Shown here in pieces: positions 8,987 through 15,724 of a DNA stretch of 47,500 bases; position 1 is the first letter of the stretch; every line of letters starts with the position of its first letter. The notes under the pieces are model-generated. The model did no database searches, was not told where the DNA came from, and was given only the letters and a program-made list of their open reading frames with translations. The stretch is from NCBI GenBank assembly GCA_013361525.1, contig JABFXY010000078.1:1-47500 (forward strand), in the 5' to 3' direction. The position numbers and the translations under genes are program-made. Source of the stretch: Polyangiaceae bacterium (GTDB lineage Bacteria; Myxococcota_A; Polyangia; Polyangiales; Polyangiaceae).

Positions 8987-9879
8987 ACGGTCCGATTGGG
9001 CGCTTCGTCGACCGCGGCGAACACGCGATGTTCACCGCATATTTTCCCGCCGCCGTCGAACAGCCTCGCTTCGCCGTCGTTCTCGTCAATGCTTTCGCGA
9101 GCGAGACGGAGATCTTCCGCGTCCATTTCGTACACTTCGGCCGCGCGCTCGCCGCAGCCGGCATCCCGGCGCTCCGCTTCGACTACGTCGGATATGGCGA
9201 TAGCCAAGGCGATTTCGAGGCGGCTTGCCCGGCCTCGATGGAAGCGGATATCGAAGCCGCGATCGAAGAAGCGAAGCGTCGGTCCGGCGCGTCTCGCGTC
9301 GTCCTGGTCGGATTGCGCTTCGGTGCGACGCTCGCGGCGCGGGTCGCGGCGCGGCGCGACGACGTCGAGCAGCTCGTCCTTTGGGAGCCGCTGGTGAAGC
9401 CATGGGACGATCTGTTCGCGCAGCTCCGCGCGACGGTGAGCATGCAAACGGTGCTGTTCAAAGACGTCAAAGCGACACGAGATCAAATCGTCGAAAACCT
9501 CCTCGCCGGGCGCCCGACGATGGTCGGGGGGTACGACCTCAACGTGATCGACGACGGGTATCCGCTCGGACGCGAGATGGTCGAGCAGACCAAGCGAATC
9601 GACCTGCTCAATGAGGGGACGTCGCGCGCGCGAACGCTCGTCCTGCACGTTCGCCGCAACCCGGGCCAACCCAGCAAGAAGCTCGTCGAATACCGCGATC
9701 GTCTCGCCCAACAAGGTGTCGACGTCACCCTCGACACGGTGGTCGAGTCGACCCTGCCCTGGCTCCACGAAGCCACCTATTCGACCATGTCGCCGAACCT
9801 CTATCGCACGACGCTCGATTTTCTCGGAGCGGGCCGCGAGCGCGAACGCAATGTCGACTCCGTCGTGGAGGCGCCATGA
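8983..9879 (+). CDS. Alpha/beta-hydrolase resembling exosortase-A-associated hydrolase 2, nucleophile Ser replaced by Arg
   Basis: 298 residues; ATG overlaps the upstream stop (ATGA). Alpha/beta-hydrolase fold of the serine aminopeptidase S33-like type: VVLVNAFASE (oxyanion strand), LRFDYVGYGDSQGDF, and at the nucleophile elbow GLRFGAT, where Arg112 replaces the Ser/Cys of GxSxG. From memory, the exosortase-A-associated hydrolase 2 family has a GLR(L/A)GA elbow, so this is a family trait rather than decay. Whether it hydrolyses anything is unclear; it may act as a binding partner. No signal peptide. No exosortase is visible in the window. Translationally coupled to both neighbours. Confidence 0.8.
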   Translation: MNGPIGRFVDRGEHAMFTAYFPAAVEQPRFAVVLVNAFASETEIFRVHFVHFGRALAAAGIPALRFDYVGYGDSQGDFEAACPASMEADIEAAIEEAKRRSGASRVVLVGLRFGATLAARVAARRDDVEQLVLWEPLVKPWDDLFAQLRATVSMQTVLFKDVKATRDQIVENLLAGRPTMVGGYDLNVIDDGYPLGREMVEQTKRIDLLNEGTSRARTLVLHVRRNPGQPSKKLVEYRDRLAQQGVDVTLDTVVESTLPWLHEATYSTMSPNLYRTTLDFLGAGRERERNVDSVVEAP

Positions 9880-10841
9880 GCGAAGAGCCCGTTACCTTTC
9901 AATCGGGAGCGAACCGCCTCTCGGGCATGCTGCACCGGCCTGACGGTGCGCCGAGCGACGTCGCGGTGCTCTTCGTGCATTCGGGTGCGCGCGGGCGGCT
10001 CGGCAGCACCTTTCAATATCCGGTCGCGGCGCGGGCCCTCGCGAAGAAGGGCATCGCTTCGATGCGCTGGGACCCGAGCGGAATGGGCGACAGCGAAGGT
10101 CGGATCGACGACACGAAGATGCTCGATTTCTTCGGCTCGATCCAAGCCGGCTGTTTCGTCGCCGACACCCTCGCCGCCATCGAGGAGCTCGATCGGCAGG
10201 TCGCGCCAAAGAAGCTCGTGCTCTGGGGTCTATGCGGCGGCGGCATCACCGCGCTCCTCGCGGCCCCGCGCGCCAAGCGGAAGATCGACGGCCTGGTCCT
10301 TTTGAGCACACCGGTGCTGCTCGACAGCGCGCAACAGAGCCCGCTCGAGACGATCTCTGCCGAGCACGCGGCGTCGCACCTCTGGACGCTGTACGCGAAG
10401 AAGCTCCTGTCGCTCGAGGCCTACAAACGGCTCTTCCGAATGGAGAGCGACATCGAGACCATCAAGACGTACGCGACCGCATTCGTGAAAGGCACGGCGA
10501 AGAAGATCGCGCGAAAGGTGAAGAACCGCATCGCGCCGCCGCCCCCGGATGCACCCGCGCGCCCGCTCCACCCGCGCCAGAACCCTCACTATCTCGAGGC
10601 GCTCTCGGCGATGGTGCAAAAGGACGCGAAGCTGTTGATGCTCTATGGCGAGACGGACTCGCTCCGATACGACTTCTGGAACGAGGTCTACGAGCCGCTC
10701 GTGCAAAAGGACGAGGCCTACGGCAAGCGTGTCGAGGTTCACCTCGTCGAGGGCTGCAATCACCTCTTCACGCTTCGCGAATGGCAAGCAGCGGCCCTGA
10801 GGCACTTCGACGCCTGGCTGCCGAAGGTCGCCACCCCCTAA
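9876..10841 (+). CDS. Alpha/beta-hydrolase resembling exosortase-A-associated hydrolase 1, Cys nucleophile
   Basis: 321 residues; ATG overlaps the previous stop (ATGA). Alpha/beta-hydrolase with VLFVHSGARGR, MRWDPSGMGDSEG and the elbow LWGLCGGG, so the predicted nucleophile is Cys120. The acid (GETDSLRYD) and histidine (EGCNHLFTLREW) are near the expected places. The GLC elbow is what I recall for exosortase-A-associated hydrolase 1, the usual partner of the Arg-elbow protein encoded just upstream. A Pro-rich insertion (PPPPDAPARPLHPRQ) sits before the last third. Last gene of the operon; a long GC-rich hairpin follows 14 bases after the stop. Confidence 0.82.
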   Translation: MSEEPVTFQSGANRLSGMLHRPDGAPSDVAVLFVHSGARGRLGSTFQYPVAARALAKKGIASMRWDPSGMGDSEGRIDDTKMLDFFGSIQAGCFVADTLAAIEELDRQVAPKKLVLWGLCGGGITALLAAPRAKRKIDGLVLLSTPVLLDSAQQSPLETISAEHAASHLWTLYAKKLLSLEAYKRLFRMESDIETIKTYATAFVKGTAKKIARKVKNRIAPPPPDAPARPLHPRQNPHYLEALSAMVQKDAKLLMLYGETDSLRYDFWNEVYEPLVQKDEAYGKRVEVHLVEGCNHLFTLREWQAAALRHFDAWLPKVATP

Positions 10842-10854
10842 AGGCTTTCCCAAG

Positions 10855-10933
10855 CTTCGGCTCGGCGTTCGCCCCGGCCCGCGCTGACGCGCGCAAATGA
10901 AGGCCGGGCCGAACGCGTAGCCGAACGCCGAAG
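10855..10933 (+). terminator. Long imperfect GC-rich hairpin after hydrolase operon
   Basis: CGTTCGCCCCGGCC (10866-10879) pairs with 10902-10915 at 13 of 14 positions, and the outer CTTCGG (10855-10860) pairs with CCGAAG at 10928-10933, with small internal loops. It lies directly after the stop codon of the third operon gene. There is no T-tract, so it is a stability element or a poor intrinsic terminator. Confidence 0.45.
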
Positions 10934-10956
10934 TCTGGACAGCCCCTTCATCGTCA

Positions 10957-10984
10957 CTTTGGCCGCCCTTCGGGCGGACCAAAG
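10957..10984 (+). other. Strong stem-loop
   Basis: CTTTGG-CCGCC (10957-10967) pairs with GGCGG-A-CCAAAG (10973-10984): 11 bp, with one bulged A at 10978 and loop CTTCG. It is not followed by a T-tract and sits about 110 bases upstream of the leader of the tRNA-like gene. It may belong to the same transcript or to the terminator region of the upstream operon. Confidence 0.45.
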
Positions 10985-11094
10985 ACCGCGTCAGCTTGCG
11001 GCGATCGGCCGCGTCGCTCACCCCCGCTCGGTCTCGAACACGGCTCGATCGCCGCCTCTTCGCCTCCGCAAGGATCGGTGGAAGAGGCTCGGTG

Positions 11095-11209
11095 GATCGG
11101 GTTCCGGAGATTGTGCAACCCCCGAAAGTCTGGAGGTTCGAATCCTCCCAGGTCCACCACAGTAGGGCTTGTGGCGTAACTGGTAAACGCAATCGGATAA
11201 CCCCCGATC
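11095..11209 (+). repeat. Leader/trailer inverted repeat and duplicated AACCCCCGA around the tRNA-like gene
   Basis: Leader GATCGGG-TT (11095-11103) is complementary to trailer AA-CCCCC-GATC (11199-11209), giving nine pairs with two unpaired C. Separately, AACCCCCGA occurs at 11117-11125 (head of the 3' half) and 11199-11207 (tail of the 5' half), both corresponding to tRNA positions 34-42. The halves therefore overlap in sequence. This is expected if a tandem tRNA duplication lost its outer halves, and the inverted repeat could clamp the ends of a permuted precursor. Confidence 0.5.
11119..11203 (+). tRNA. Putative circularly permuted tRNA (3' half precedes 5' half)
   Basis: 3' half at 11119-11159: anticodon 3' strand CCGAA, five-base variable loop AGTCT, T-arm GGAGG-TTCGAAT-CCTCC, acceptor strand CAGGTCC, discriminator A and encoded CCA. 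After five bases (CAGTA) the 5' half follows at 11165-11203: acceptor GGGCTTG, T8, D-stem GCGT/ACGC with D-loop AACTGGTAA, A26, anticodon strand ATCGG and loop ATAACCC. GGGCTTG pairs with CAGGTCC at all seven positions (two G-U). U8-A14, A15-U48, G18G19 and the TTCGA T-loop are all in place once the halves are reordered. Read in normal order neither half completes a cloverleaf. U33 implies anticodon AAC with C37, which is odd, so identity is left open. A standard tRNA search would miss it. It could instead be a non-functional relic. Confidence 0.45.
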
Positions 11210-11257
11210 GACGGTCAATCGATCTCTCAACCCGAACCTTCCGCCCCTGAGCTCTCT

Positions 11258-11287
11258 TTCTCGCGTTCGCCTTCGGCGAAACGAGAA
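11258..11287 (+). terminator. Two-step hairpin TTCTCG / TTCGCC
   Basis: Arms TTCTCG (11258-11263) and CGAGAA (11282-11287) enclose TTCGCC-TTC-GGCGAA (11266-11280). It lies about 55 bases after the 5' tRNA half, in a position fitting the 3' end of that transcript. No U-tract follows. Confidence 0.4.
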
Positions 11288-11471
11288 GGAGCGCGTGCGG
11301 TCCCGAAACGTCGACGCCCGGTCGCGCTGCTGCCTGGCCATCGCTCCTCCGCTTCAGGGGAAGCGCCCGCCTCGCATCCCGCGTCTCGCCGCATCTTCGT
11401 GGACGGATCGCCCGCGCCGCAGCCCGCGAGCGGAAGGTTTCTTCTCTTTCGTGCTTAGGAGGCTCCTTTGT

Positions 11472-11497
11472 CTCGCGTTCGCCTTCGGCGAACCGAG
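11472..11497 (+). repeat. Second copy of the TTCGCC-TTC-GGCGAA hairpin
   Basis: The 20-base core TCTCGCGTTCGCCTTCGGCG seen at 11260-11279 recurs here with outer arms CTCG/CGAG. It lies 64 bases upstream of the slipin start codon. The two copies may be a small dispersed intergenic repeat; other copies in the genome would settle this. Confidence 0.4.
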
Positions 11498-11560
11498 CCT
11501 CTTGGGAGCCGCCCCGGCCTGTCTCGCCACGCTCGACGTGGCCTGCCCCACGAGGCTCTC

Positions 11561-12661
11561 ATGCGCTTCATCTCTGTTCCGCTGCATGAGCGCGCCGTCC
11601 TCCTGAAGAACGGCGTGCCCATCCGTGCGCTCGCGCCCGGCCGTCATTTCATTTGGGGCCGCGGCTACACCGATATTCGCTTCGACATCGGCAACGTCGT
11701 CTTCGACGCGATGCCCGAGGTCCGCGCCGTCTTGCCGGCGTCCTGGTGGACCGAGCTTTCGCTCGCGACGCACGAGCGCGCGATCGTCCGCGTGGACGGC
11801 CGCCCGTTCGCGTGGCTCGGCCCCGGCGTGCACCGGCTGTTCGTGATCGATCCGTCGGTCGCGGTCGAGGTCCTCTCGACCGAGGGCCCGGTCCCCGCGC
11901 TCACGGCGGAGCTCCGTCGCGTGCTTCCTCCGAAGGAGATCCTCGAGGTGAAGGTGCAGCCGCACGAGCGCGGCATCGTCGCGATCGAGGGCCGCATCGA
12001 GCGCGTGCTCGATCCGGGTCGCTACGCGTTTTGGTCTCCGACCGAGACGCCGGTCGAGGTCACGATGGTCGACGTCCGCCGTCAGGAGATCGCGGTCGTC
12101 GGTCAGGAGCTCATGACCCGCGACAAGGTCACGCTTCGTCTTACGCTCACGGCCGAGATCCGTGTCGTCGACCCGGTGGTCGCGACCAGCTCGGTGGCGA
12201 GCGTCCGAGACGCGGTGTACCTCGCCGTGCAGCTCGCGGCGCGTGGTCTCGTCGGCGCGATGACGCTCGACGAGCTGCTCGAGGGTCGCGACATCGTTGC
12301 GTCGAAGCTCACCTCGGACGTGTCCGAGGCGATCACGGCGTACGGCGTCGAGCTCTTCGCGGTCGGCATCAAGGACGTGGTGCTTCCGGGCGAGATGAAG
12401 GCCCTGATGAACCGCGTCATCGAGGCCGAAAAGGAGGCCGCAGCCAACGTCATCCTCCGTCGTGAGGAGACGGCCGCGACCCGTCAGCTCGCGAACACCG
12501 CGAAGCTCATGGCGGACAACCCCGTGCTCATGCGCATGCGTGAGCTCGAGACGCTCAAGGAGATCGCGGGCCAGCTCAAGGACGTGCGCCTGGTGGTCGG
12601 CGCCGACAAGCTGGACGGCCTGATGGGCTACTCGCGAATGCTGCTCGCGAAGGACGAGTAA
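11561..12661 (+). CDS. Slipin, SPFH/band-7 domain protein
   Basis: 366 residues from ATG 11561 (GAGG seven bases upstream); a longer open frame from 11468 runs through the intergenic hairpin and is unlikely. SPFH domain at about 60-250, with typical text such as VDVRRQEIAVVGQELMTRD, TLRLTLTAEIRVVDPV, YLAVQLAARGLVGAMTLDEL and AYGVELFAVGIKDVVLPGEM, then the helical region RVIEAEKEAAANVILRREET and a C-terminal LKEIAGQLKDVRLVVGADKL. This matches bacterial slipins (stomatin-like), which scaffold membrane domains. An unusual N-terminal half (about 1-120) with HERAVLLKNG / HERAIVRVDG repeats precedes the canonical domain, and there is no clear transmembrane hairpin. Monocistronic. Confidence 0.85.
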   Translation: MRFISVPLHERAVLLKNGVPIRALAPGRHFIWGRGYTDIRFDIGNVVFDAMPEVRAVLPASWWTELSLATHERAIVRVDGRPFAWLGPGVHRLFVIDPSVAVEVLSTEGPVPALTAELRRVLPPKEILEVKVQPHERGIVAIEGRIERVLDPGRYAFWSPTETPVEVTMVDVRRQEIAVVGQELMTRDKVTLRLTLTAEIRVVDPVVATSSVASVRDAVYLAVQLAARGLVGAMTLDELLEGRDIVASKLTSDVSEAITAYGVELFAVGIKDVVLPGEMKALMNRVIEAEKEAAANVILRREETAATRQLANTAKLMADNPVLMRMRELETLKEIAGQLKDVRLVVGADKLDGLMGYSRMLLAKDE

Positions 12662-12749
12662 CGAAGCGGCGACGAAGGTGAGCGGAGACGAAGTTTGCAC
12701 TCCGCTCACCATTGTTGTCTCGGCCTCGATTGCGGATTAGGGAACACGC

Positions 12750-13658
12750 GTGGTCACCCGAAGTTGTCTCGTCGCGCTGGTGCTGTTGGTCGGATGCGGC
12801 GACGACGGAACGGGTGGCGCGGGAGGATCCGGCGGATCGCCACCCACCTCGGGCGGTGGTGGCGAGGGCGGCATATCGGAAGGCGGCGCTGCCCCGACCG
12901 ATCTCACGGTGCTCGCCTGGAACCTCGAACAATTTCCGAAGACGGACGAGACGATCTCGCTGGTCGAGCAAATCCTCGACGAGGTCCGACCCGACGTCGT
13001 CGGCCTCGAAGAGATCGGCGAGGAAGCGGACTGGCAGACCCTGGTCGGCGCGCTCGACGACTACGAAGGTGTCCTCGCGATGTCCGGCGACGGGTTCTCG
13101 CGCGTGGCGATGCTGTATCGCCCGGATCGCGTGCAGGTCTCGGATGCCAAGATGGCGTTCGCGGACGACAGCTACGCGTTTCCACGACCGATGCTCACGG
13201 TGCACGTTCAACTGAACGACGCCCCCGAAGAGAATTTTCTGTACGGCGTGGTCCACCTGAAGGCCCAGCTCGATCAAGAGAGCGAAGACCGCCGTCGCTC
13301 CGCGTGCATCAAGCTCGACCAGTGGATCAACGAGCAGCAACAAGCGGGTGTCGAGGATGAGATCGTGGTCACGGGCGACTTCAACGACGAGCTCACCGAC
13401 CCTCAACAGTGGAACGTCTTCGGCCCACTGCTCCAATCGGCGGACGGAGGTTTCCTGACGCTCGCGCCGGAGCAAGCGGGTGAGTTCACCTACATTCCGT
13501 TCGAGAGCTTCATCGACCACGTGCTCGTCCGCGGAGGCGACTTGTTCCAGCGGAGCGGTGCAGAGGTGGTGAAGCTGGACGAGGACTTCGCTTCGTACGA
13601 GTCGCTGGTGTCGGATCACCGGCCGGTGCTCGCGACGATCGTTTTCCCGCCGCGCTGA
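12750..13658 (+). CDS. Endonuclease/exonuclease/phosphatase-family lipoprotein
   Basis: 302 residues from a GTG start. Lipobox LVGC (Cys16) and a Gly/Ser-rich linker, then a full EEP domain: LAWNLEQFP (Asn), VVGLEEIGE (metal-binding Glu), VVTGDFNDE (Asp/Asn), FIDHVLVR and the terminal SDHRPVLA (catalytic Asp-His). All core residues of the DNase I/exonuclease III superfamily are present. As a surface lipoprotein it is more likely an extracellular nuclease or phosphodiesterase than a repair enzyme; this is inference from location. It stands alone between slipin and GST genes on the same strand. Confidence 0.87.
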   Translation: MVTRSCLVALVLLVGCGDDGTGGAGGSGGSPPTSGGGGEGGISEGGAAPTDLTVLAWNLEQFPKTDETISLVEQILDEVRPDVVGLEEIGEEADWQTLVGALDDYEGVLAMSGDGFSRVAMLYRPDRVQVSDAKMAFADDSYAFPRPMLTVHVQLNDAPEENFLYGVVHLKAQLDQESEDRRRSACIKLDQWINEQQQAGVEDEIVVTGDFNDELTDPQQWNVFGPLLQSADGGFLTLAPEQAGEFTYIPFESFIDHVLVRGGDLFQRSGAEVVKLDEDFASYESLVSDHRPVLATIVFPPR

Positions 13659-13713
13659 CGATGTCGTCCTTTCCCTCATCGACCCGGCTCGGCTCAGGGT
13701 CTAAGGAGCGGTC

Positions 13714-14400
13714 ATGGCGCTCCTCTTGATGGGAAATAAGAACTACTCGTCATGGTCGATCCGTCCGTGGTTCTTCATTCGCCACGCCGGCCTCGCGATC
13801 GAAGACAAAGTCATTCCGCTCGACGAGGTCGCGACCTCGGCGGAGATTGGTCGCTTCTCCCCTTCGAAGCGCGTGCCCGTCCTCGTCCTTCCCGAAGGAG
13901 ACGTGGTTTGGGACTCGCTCGCAATCGGTGAGTACCTCGCCGAGACGCACCCCGCGTCCGGCGTCTGGCCGGTCGAAGCGGCAGCTCGGCGTCGCGCGCG
14001 ATCTGCTTGCGCAGAGATGCACTCGAGCTTCGGCGAGCTGCGGCGCGTGCTCACGTGCAACAAGCGCGCTCGTTATGCGCCCGACGCCTGGCGAAAGATC
14101 GCGGGCGGCAAAGAGGCGGAGGCGGCCATCGAAGCCGACATCGATCGCGTCCACGCCCTTTGGAAGATGCTGCTCGACGCGTCGGGCGGACCGTTCCTCT
14201 GCGGTGCGTTCGGCTACGTCGATGCGTTCTTCGTTCCGGTCGTGTCGCGGTTCGCGACCTACGGAATCACCTCGCCCGCCGATGCGCAGGCCTACCGAGC
14301 TCGGGTCGAGGCGCTGCCGACCTACACTCGCTGGGAGGAGGAAGCGGTGGCAGAGACGTGGAGCATCGAGAAATACGAGTACGACATCGCGCGTAGATGA
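13714..14400 (+). CDS. Glutathione S-transferase family protein
   Basis: 228 residues; AAGGAG nine bases before ATG. N-terminal thioredoxin-like domain with NKNYSSWSIRPWFFIRHAG (the Ser of SSWS-R is the likely thiol-stabilising residue), the cis-Pro motif KRVPVLVLP and the glutathione gamma-Glu site DSLAIGEYLAE. The helical C-terminal domain has FLCGAFGYVDAFFVPVVSRF, the family's usual signature before the last helices. Cytosolic enzyme; substrate unknown. The small lipoprotein gene starts four bases after its stop, so the two are probably co-transcribed. Confidence 0.9.
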   Translation: MALLLMGNKNYSSWSIRPWFFIRHAGLAIEDKVIPLDEVATSAEIGRFSPSKRVPVLVLPEGDVVWDSLAIGEYLAETHPASGVWPVEAAARRRARSACAEMHSSFGELRRVLTCNKRARYAPDAWRKIAGGKEAEAAIEADIDRVHALWKMLLDASGGPFLCGAFGYVDAFFVPVVSRFATYGITSPADAQAYRARVEALPTYTRWEEEAVAETWSIEKYEYDIARR

Positions 14401-14404
14401 GTCG

Positions 14405-14884
14405 ATGCGTCGAGCTGCACTGCTTTTTTCGTTCGTGACTGTCGCTTGCGCCGCCCCGGCGCCGCAAGCCGACACGGTCGAAGTCCCGATCGCCGTCGCC
14501 CCCGCGACGGCGGTCGAGCCCGCAGCTTCGAGCGAATCGTCTGCAAAGAAAGAAGCCGATCCCGCACCGACGAGCGAGCCGATGCAGGGCGCGACCACGC
14601 CGAGCAACGCGGCCGCTGCGACCGCAGAGACGCTCTTCATGGAGGGTCGGACGGCGATGCAGAACGGTGATCTGCGCACCGCGTGCGAGAAGTTCGACGC
14701 GAGCTTTCACATCGATCCGGCAGTCGGGACCGCGATCAACCTCGGGACCTGCCTCGAACAACTACAGCGCACCCCGGAGGCGTGCCGTACATACAGAAGC
14801 GCCAAGGCGCTCGCGAGCGCGCGGGCTCAAGTCGATCGCGTGAGGCTCGTCGACGAGAAACTTCGCGCGCTGAATTGTCCGTGA
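14405..14884 (+). CDS. Small TPR-like lipoprotein
   Basis: 159 residues from ATG 14405. Signal peptide ending VTVAC (Cys15), a Pro/Ala/Glu-rich linker (16-70), then one to two TPR-like helical pairs: AETLFMEGRTAMQNGDLRTA, EKFDASFHIDPAVGTAINLG, CLEQLQRTPEACRTYRSAKA. The pattern of counting helices with GTAINLGTCLE is frequent in myxobacterial lipoproteins and signalling tails, where it serves as a protein-interaction module. No enzyme motif. Likely co-transcribed with the GST gene. Confidence 0.75.
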   Translation: MRRAALLFSFVTVACAAPAPQADTVEVPIAVAPATAVEPAASSESSAKKEADPAPTSEPMQGATTPSNAAAATAETLFMEGRTAMQNGDLRTACEKFDASFHIDPAVGTAINLGTCLEQLQRTPEACRTYRSAKALASARAQVDRVRLVDEKLRALNCP

Positions 14885-14920
14885 TGGAAACGATCACATC
14901 GATGGAGCGACCATCTCTGC

Positions 14921-15541
14921 ATGCTGCAGCGGATCACCTCGCTCCTGATCGCTTCGACGTTGGTGGTCACGGTCGCGTGCGGCGACGACGGTTCGGATAG
15001 CGACGAGGGCGGCTCGTCGAACGGTGGCAGCAACGCGGGCGGCGACAGCACCGGGAACGCGAACGGCGGCGGAGACAACACCGGCGGCACCGCCGACAGC
15101 GGAGAGCCGGCATCGCTCAACGGCATCACCGCGGCGCACAACGAGGCGCGCGCGAACGTCGACCCACCGGCGGCATCACCGATCCCTCCGCTCGAGTGGT
15201 CCGACGATCTCGCGGCGGTCGCGCAGGCATACGCGGAGCAATGTGTCTTCGAGCACTCCGGCGGCGAGTACGGGGAGAACCTCTACGCCAACACCGGCAG
15301 CACGACACCTCAAGAGGTCGTGAGCGGTTGGGTCAGCGAGGTCGCCGACTACGACTACGCATCGAACGAATGCAGCGGCGTCTGCGGTCACTACACGCAA
15401 GTCGTCTGGGCGGATTCGCTGCGCCTCGGTTGCGGCGTCGCGACCTGCAACGAGAACTCTCCGTTCGGAGACGGCCCTTGGCAGAACTGGGTCTGCAACT
15501 ACGACCCGCCGGGCAACTGGGTCGGCGAGAAGCCCTACTGA
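14921..15541 (+). CDS. CAP-domain (SCP/PR-1-like) lipoprotein
   Basis: 206 residues. Lipobox VTVAC (Cys20), then about 45 residues of Gly/Asn/Asp/Ser linker, then a complete CAP domain: ITAAHNEARA (first His), LEWSDDLAAVAQAYAEQC, YGENLYAN (Glu of the cavity), CGHYTQVVW (second His, CAP1 signature) and NWVCNYDPPGNWVGEKPY (CAP2 signature). All four cavity residues and the conserved cysteines are present. CAP proteins are secreted and bind sterols or lipids in known cases; the role in bacteria is unclear. The start lies 36 bases after the TPR lipoprotein. Confidence 0.92.
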   Translation: MLQRITSLLIASTLVVTVACGDDGSDSDEGGSSNGGSNAGGDSTGNANGGGDNTGGTADSGEPASLNGITAAHNEARANVDPPAASPIPPLEWSDDLAAVAQAYAEQCVFEHSGGEYGENLYANTGSTTPQEVVSGWVSEVADYDYASNECSGVCGHYTQVVWADSLRLGCGVATCNENSPFGDGPWQNWVCNYDPPGNWVGEKPY

Positions 15542-15724
15542 GATCGCACCGCTGAGATCACGCTGCGCGAAGCAGCTCGTACACGTGACCACGTCGAGCG
15601 GCACGGTGCGCGTACAGCAATGCCACGCGTTCCGCGCATGCGTGTCCTGTAGAGTTCCGCTGCAAGTGTCGCAGGTCGACACAATCAGCGACTGCTCTCA
15701 GACTAGCTCTTCGGAGGTCATCTC
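15542..15724. other. Upstream region of Gly/His-rich protein gene
   Basis: 183 bases without a gene. CGGAGG lies ten bases before the ATG at 15725 and fixes that start. I see no convincing operator or terminator. Confidence 0.4.

Larger units (their letters stand above)
10842..11560 (+). other. 719-base gap without protein gene: hairpins and tRNA-like halves
   Basis: No frame here has convincing coding bias. In order it holds a long imperfect hairpin (10855-10933), an 11-bp stem with a pyrimidine-rich loop (10957-10984), the permuted tRNA-like gene (11119-11203), and two hairpins built on TTCGCC-TTC-GGCGAA (11258-11287 and 11472-11497). A further short stem lies just before the slipin start (GCCACG-CTCGA-CGTGGC, about 11526-11542). 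The density of structure suggests one or more transcribed RNAs. Confidence 0.6.

Noticed and set aside
7271..10841. Complete exosortase/PEP-CTERM locus
   Set aside because: Only the hydrolase pair resembles it; no exosortase, PEP-CTERM protein or polysaccharide genes are present.
11084..11159. Ordinary tRNA (for example His, from TTGTG) ending at the CCA
   Set aside because: No upstream strand pairs with CAGGTCC at the right distance, the anticodon stem would have mismatches and the variable loop would be wrong.
11132..11159. 3' tRNA fragment as an integrative-element attachment scar
   Set aside because: Possible in principle, but the matching 5' half five bases away and no integrase in the window favour one permuted gene. 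Kept only as an alternative.
11095..11209. Permuted two-piece tmRNA
   Set aside because: The 5' half has a normal D-stem and anticodon stem, which tmRNA lacks, and there is no tag reading frame or pseudoknot-like region nearby.
10842..11560. Permuted group I intron around the tRNA halves
   Set aside because: I could not find P3/P7 core text or a U-G splice-site helix in either flank.
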